DNA from: Enterococcus dispar ATCC 51266
Lineage (GTDB): Bacteria > Bacillota > Bacilli > Lactobacillales > Enterococcaceae
Direction: 5' to 3'
Assembly: GCF_000406945.1 (NCBI RefSeq)
Contig: NZ_KE136354.1
Location: forward strand, 2,403,685 to 2,467,684
DNA length: 64,000 nucleotides
A program made the translations under genes and the position numbers. The notes under the pieces are model-generated. The model did no database searches. It was not told the DNA's origin and saw only the letters and a program-made list of their open reading frames with translations. Positions 60,796 to 64,000 of this stretch are shown here, one piece after another (position 1 is the stretch's first letter; every line of letters begins with the position of its first letter).

Positions 60796-61644
60796 ATGGA
60801 TATTTTACAAACAATACAGCAGAAATATAATGACTTATCTGATAAAGAAAAAGCTATTGCAAACTATGTTTTACAAAATGATAGTAGTTTGCAAAATATG
60901 AATATTACCAGTCTTTCCCAAGTAACTGGCGCCTCGACCTCAACAATTACGCGTTTTTGTCGCAAAATGGGAGCTGCTTCTTATGTCGATATGAAGATGA
61001 AAATTAACTCCATTTCTAATCAATTTGAAGTTAAACAAGATGATTATTTTGATCAAATTTATTATTATTACAACAAAATTATTGATCGAACAAATAAAAG
61101 CCTGGATAAAGAACTTATTTATGAGGCTATAAAAAAAATAAAAACTGCCAAACGAATTTATATTTATGGATTGGGTAGTTCAGGTTTTACAGCCGAAGAA
61201 TTAAATTTACGCTTTTTAAAAATGGGAATGACTGCACGCTGTTTGACCAATACGCATTTAATGCTAATTGGTAGTCGTTCGTTGACAGAGGATGATTTAG
61301 TTATTGCAATTTCTTCTTCTGGAGCAACAGATGAAATTGTGGAGACTCTAGATATATGTAAAGAACAAGGTGCAGGAATTATTTCTATTACTTCGTTTGC
61401 CGATAGTTATATTTCTGAGATTAGCGATATTTCGCTCGTTGTTTTCAGTAGTAATTTTGCTGATGAAAAAAAGTTTGTGAATACGCAGTTTGCAATTATC
61501 TATTTATTAGATATTATTACGACTATTTTAATGAGTGGCGAAGAAGAATACGAAAAAAACTATGAAGAAGTAGATGAAATGATGACTAAGCGCAACAGAC
61601 ACGATAAGCATAATATTATGTCGAAAAGTTATAATATAAAATAA
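60796..61644 (+). CDS. nanR: RpiR-family regulator of nan operon
   Basis: A 282-residue transcription factor with an N-terminal helix-turn-helix (LSQVTGASTSTITRFCRKMG, about residues 40-59) and a C-terminal SIS sugar-phosphate-binding domain (YIYGLGSSGFTAEELNLRF near 123-141, VIAISSSGATDEIVETL near 170). Such proteins sense phosphosugars, for example ManNAc-6-P, and repress or activate nan genes. AAAAGGGGG precedes the start. Last gene of the cluster. Confidence 0.87.
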   Translation: MDILQTIQQKYNDLSDKEKAIANYVLQNDSSLQNMNITSLSQVTGASTSTITRFCRKMGAASYVDMKMKINSISNQFEVKQDDYFDQIYYYYNKIIDRTNKSLDKELIYEAIKKIKTAKRIYIYGLGSSGFTAEELNLRFLKMGMTARCLTNTHLMLIGSRSLTEDDLVIAISSSGATDEIVETLDICKEQGAGIISITSFADSYISEISDISLVVFSSNFADEKKFVNTQFAIIYLLDIITTILMSGEEEYEKNYEEVDEMMTKRNRHDKHNIMSKSYNIK

Positions 61645-61682
61645 GCAGGAAATCCGAGAGGATTTCCTGCTTATTTTATAGG
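61640..61682 (+). terminator. Terminator of nan operon
   Basis: ATAAGCAGGAAATCC and GGATTTCCTGCTTAT form a perfect stem with a GAGA loop, followed by TTT. Its A-rich other side may also serve the convergent LysR gene. Confidence 0.88.
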
Positions 61683-61697
61683 TAGAAAGTCAATACC

Positions 61698-62552
61698 TTA
61701 CAAACATGTCCACAATTTTTCTAAAGCAGATGGATTATTGCGATTAGGGCGTAAGGCGGTGATTTGGTTATGGAGTTTTGCCTGGGTTACGACAAGTTCC
61801 GCCAATTCATTTTTAGCTAAAGCTCTGGCAACTAATGGCCGTGGTAATAAGCTTATGCCCATTTTATTTTTAGTGGCGGCGATTAAACTAGCCGAATCCG
61901 TACTCTCCCACGTTGGGTAGCAGCGTAAACCTTTTAGGGTTAAGAAGGCTTCAAAGGTTTCCCGTACCGCAGAACCTCTTTCTCTTAAAAGTAGCGGTTG
62001 ACTTAAAAGCTCAGTCAAAGTTAACTTGGCAGTAGTGAAAAGATCAGGGGCGGCCACAAAAGCTAGTGGATAGTTGGCAATCACTTTTTGCTGATAATTG
62101 CCATTTGGCACTCTGCCTTCTAAAATGGCAAGATCCACTTTTCCGGCGGATAATTTTTTATAACAATCTTCTGCTGGTGAGATTTGAACGATAATTTTTT
62201 GGTGGGGTAATTGGCTTTTAAATTGATCTAAGACTTGCGGTAAGGTAATTTCCCCGTAAGTGATACAAGAAGCCAGTCGCAATGGTGCAGCTTGTTCTAA
62301 ATTTTGCAGTTGCATTTCGACTTGTTGAAATTTTTCAACTAATGGGGTAACAGTAGCCAATAATGCAGTGCCTGCAGCTGTGAGTTCAATTTTGCGATGT
62401 AAGCGTTCAAACAACGCTGTGCCAGCTTCTGTTTCCAAATCTTTCATGGCATGCGAAATAGCCGATTGCGTCATAAAAAGTTTGGTAGCTGCTTGAGTAA
62501 AACTTTTTTCTTTGGCCACAGTATAAAAAATGAAACATTGGCGATACTGCAT
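61698..62552 (-). CDS. LysR family transcriptional regulator
   Basis: About 284 residues. The N-terminal winged helix reads FTQAATKLFMTQSAISHAMKDLE (about residues 18-40, split at MTQ), and the C-terminal effector domain begins with LRLASCITYGEITLP near 92. I place the start at ATG 62552, which has GAGGTGAAGG before it, rather than at ATG 62576. It is divergent from the chromate-transporter genes and probably regulates them. Effector unknown. Confidence 0.87.
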   Translation of the reverse strand: MQYRQCFIFYTVAKEKSFTQAATKLFMTQSAISHAMKDLETEAGTALFERLHRKIELTAAGTALLATVTPLVEKFQQVEMQLQNLEQAAPLRLASCITYGEITLPQVLDQFKSQLPHQKIIVQISPAEDCYKKLSAGKVDLAILEGRVPNGNYQQKVIANYPLAFVAAPDLFTTAKLTLTELLSQPLLLRERGSAVRETFEAFLTLKGLRCYPTWESTDSASLIAATKNKMGISLLPRPLVARALAKNELAELVVTQAKLHNQITALRPNRNNPSALEKLWTCL

Positions 62553-62693
62553 CACACCTTCACCTCTTTTTGACATGAATTTTATGCATGTTATTAAGCA
62601 AATAATAGCATTTCACACATGTTAAAACAAATCGTATACTTAAATGACGAGAAAATGAGAATCAAACGAAATAAAATTGTAAGGAGTGACACA

Positions 62694-63248
62694 ATGGAAA
62701 AATTGAAGCTTTACGCATGGATTTGTCGGGTGAATTTATATATCAGTGCGTTTACTTTTGGTGGTGGTTATGTGGTCGTTCCTATGATTCGCAAATTTTA
62801 TGTCGATGAAAAAGCGTATTTTTCAAAAGATGACTTAATGGAAATGGCAGCAATTGCACAATCCTCTCCGGGGGCGATTGCCATTAATCTTGGCGTTTTG
62901 GCTGGAAAAAAAGCTGGTGGCTATGTTGGTGCGCTTTTAAGCGCAATTTGTGGGATTATTCCACCAATTGTGATTTTAGCGGTCATTTCTAGTTTTTATG
63001 TCGCTTTTAGCCAAAATCTGATAGTGATGGCTGTATTAAGAGGGATGCAAGCCTGTGTAGCGGCGATGATTGTAGATTTGTTAATTGATATGGTGCAGTT
63101 AATCGTCAAAGAAAAACAATTACTGTTGACGTTGCTCATCCCTTTTAGTTTTGTAGCCAATGCTTTTTTCCAAGTGAATGTTTTGGTGATTTTAGGCATT
63201 ACAGCGATTTTATGTATGTTAGTGGTTTGGCAAAAGGGGGAAATCTAA
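62694..63248 (+). CDS. Chromate transporter family, first half-subunit
   Basis: A 184-residue single-domain CHR protein with five or six hydrophobic segments. FTFGGGYVVVPMIRKFYV at residues 20-37 and AIAQSSPGAIAINLGVLAGKKAGG near 55 are the family motifs. ATG 62694 follows AAGGAGTG; the open frame upstream has no ribosome site. Short-chain CHR proteins work as pairs and export chromate or related oxyanions, although many members have unknown substrates. Confidence 0.9.
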   Translation: MEKLKLYAWICRVNLYISAFTFGGGYVVVPMIRKFYVDEKAYFSKDDLMEMAAIAQSSPGAIAINLGVLAGKKAGGYVGALLSAICGIIPPIVILAVISSFYVAFSQNLIVMAVLRGMQACVAAMIVDLLIDMVQLIVKEKQLLLTLLIPFSFVANAFFQVNVLVILGITAILCMLVVWQKGEI

Positions 63249-63803
63249 ATGCTGCAGTTATTTTGGCGTTTTTTGACCATCGGTTTTTTGAGTATTGGGG
63301 GGGGCTATGCCATTATTCCCTTGATTCAAGAACAAATTGTCAATGAACTCCATTGGCTTTCCGAAAAAGTATTTACGGATATTATTACGATTTCGCAAAT
63401 GACCCCTGGCCCATTAGCTGTTAATACGTCAACGTTTGTTGGGATGCAGTTGTTTGGTATTCCGGGAGCGGTTGTCGCGACAGTCGGCTGTATTTTTGGC
63501 GGCGTAAGTATTTCGCTTGGCTTAGCGGCGTTTTTTCAGCGTAAACGGGAATCAAAAATTGTCCAGGGCTTATTAGCAGGTTTGAAAGCTTCTTCAGTTG
63601 GATTAATCATGTCTGCCGGCTTAACTATTTTATTATTGACGCTTTTTAATAGTAGTGACTTCACTGACTTTCATTGGGCGCGTTTGGATTGGATAGCTTT
63701 ACTCTTAATGGCTGCATCCCTTTTTGTTATGCGCAAGACCAAACTAAATCCAATTTTATTGATGATTGTAGCCGGTGTGATTGGCGGTTTTATTTATATT
63801 TAG
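63249..63803 (+). CDS. Chromate transporter family, second half-subunit
   Basis: A 184-residue CHR protein that begins on the base after the previous stop, with AAAAGGGGG overlapping it. FLSIGGGYAIIPLIQEQIV at residues 14-32 and ISQMTPGPLAVNTSTFVGMQLFG near 50 (split at NTS) are the family motifs. It pairs with the first subunit in the membrane in opposite orientation. Confidence 0.9.
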   Translation: MLQLFWRFLTIGFLSIGGGYAIIPLIQEQIVNELHWLSEKVFTDIITISQMTPGPLAVNTSTFVGMQLFGIPGAVVATVGCIFGGVSISLGLAAFFQRKRESKIVQGLLAGLKASSVGLIMSAGLTILLLTLFNSSDFTDFHWARLDWIALLLMAASLFVMRKTKLNPILLMIVAGVIGGFIYI

Positions 63804-63810
63804 GCATTGC

Positions 63811-63859
63811 TAAAAGAGGGACAATTTTAAATGTACTTTTAAAGTTGTTTCTCTTTTTT
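63811..63859 (+). terminator. Terminator of chromate transporter genes
   Basis: AAAAGAGGGACAA pairs with TTGTTTCTCTTTTTT around an A/T loop. Confidence 0.75.
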
Positions 63860-63861
63860 GT

Positions 63862-64000
63862 TATCTAAGAGATTAGATGATTTTAGAAAAGAAGATGACC
63901 GATAGATCACGTTCATTTCGCTTTTCTTGGTGTCTAGCTTCATGAACGAACTCTCTACGGCAATAAGCTGAAATTTCAAGAAATTTGAAGAGCAATTTAT
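63862..64000 (+). repeat. Dispersed hairpin repeat, copy 6 (cut by window end)
   Basis: Starts about ten bases after the terminator with GATTAGATGATTTT (63871), the left-end motif of copies 1 and 2. The linker GCTTTTCTTGGTGTCTAGC is followed by the left arm of module B, GAACGAACTC then CGGCAATAAGC and AAATTTCAAGAAATTTGAAG, up to the window edge. The right arm lies outside. Confidence 0.75.

Overview
This window looks like chromosome of a low-GC Gram-positive coccus of the Lactobacillales, most likely Enterococcaceae. The evidence is the AT-rich composition, strong GGAGG ribosome sites with frequent TTG/GTG starts, a T-box leader, an LPNTG-anchored adhesin, lactate oxidase, a CoA-disulfide-reductase/NADH-oxidase type flavoprotein, TMEM175, HelD and Ugp/Msm-type ABC transporters. 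The genus cannot be fixed from sequence alone. I see no tRNA, rRNA, CRISPR array, prophage or insertion sequence.

Layout. 1-3.4 kb: a small unknown ORF, a tRNA-dihydrouridine synthase, then a TetR regulator and two small membrane proteins whose promoters share the operator TGAACAnTGTTCA. 3.7-9.5 kb (minus strand): a tightly overlapping six-gene operon that joins a complete sugar-type ABC importer to a MenA/UbiA-like prenyltransferase and a signal-less protein with a substrate-binding-protein fold. 9.7-14 kb: recQ and helD. 14.2-16.5 kb: ohr, and divergently a MarR-GNAT-B3/B4 operon. 16.6-25.6 kb: a complete histidine operon under a His T-box, whose first gene is an in-frame HisZ-HisG fusion. 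25.9-33 kb: an Ugp-like ABC importer with an RNase J-like metallo-hydrolase inside the operon and a cytosolic 5'-nucleotidase-family enzyme after it. 33.5-43.5 kb: lactate oxidase, an NlpC/P60 wall hydrolase with four SH3-like repeats, and a 2138-residue LPNTG adhesin behind a long AT-rich leader. 43.7-46.1 kb: a PepSY lipoprotein and a compact run encoding an AbrB-like protein, a GNAT, TMEM175 and a HicB-like protein. 46.2-54.1 kb: an attenuator-like RNA, an MFS exporter, an acyltransferase, an esterase, a TetR/ECF-S pair with twin perfect operators, a CoADR-like flavoprotein and a GNAT. 54.3-61.6 kb: a sialic-acid (nan) cluster whose ABC transporter has no ATPase. 61.7-63.8 kb: a LysR regulator divergent from a split chromate transporter.

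Six loci (near 1.5, 11.6, 17.1, 33.2, 48.0 and 63.9 kb) carry a dispersed intergenic repeat built from two hairpin modules. Every copy lies shortly downstream of an intrinsic terminator on the + strand, and paired arms show compensatory base changes between copies. One copy sits inside the his leader, between the T-box terminator and hisZG.

The points most worth follow-up are the repeat family, the HisZ-HisG fusion, the ABC/UbiA/SBP-fold operon and the RNase J-like enzyme in the Ugp-like operon.
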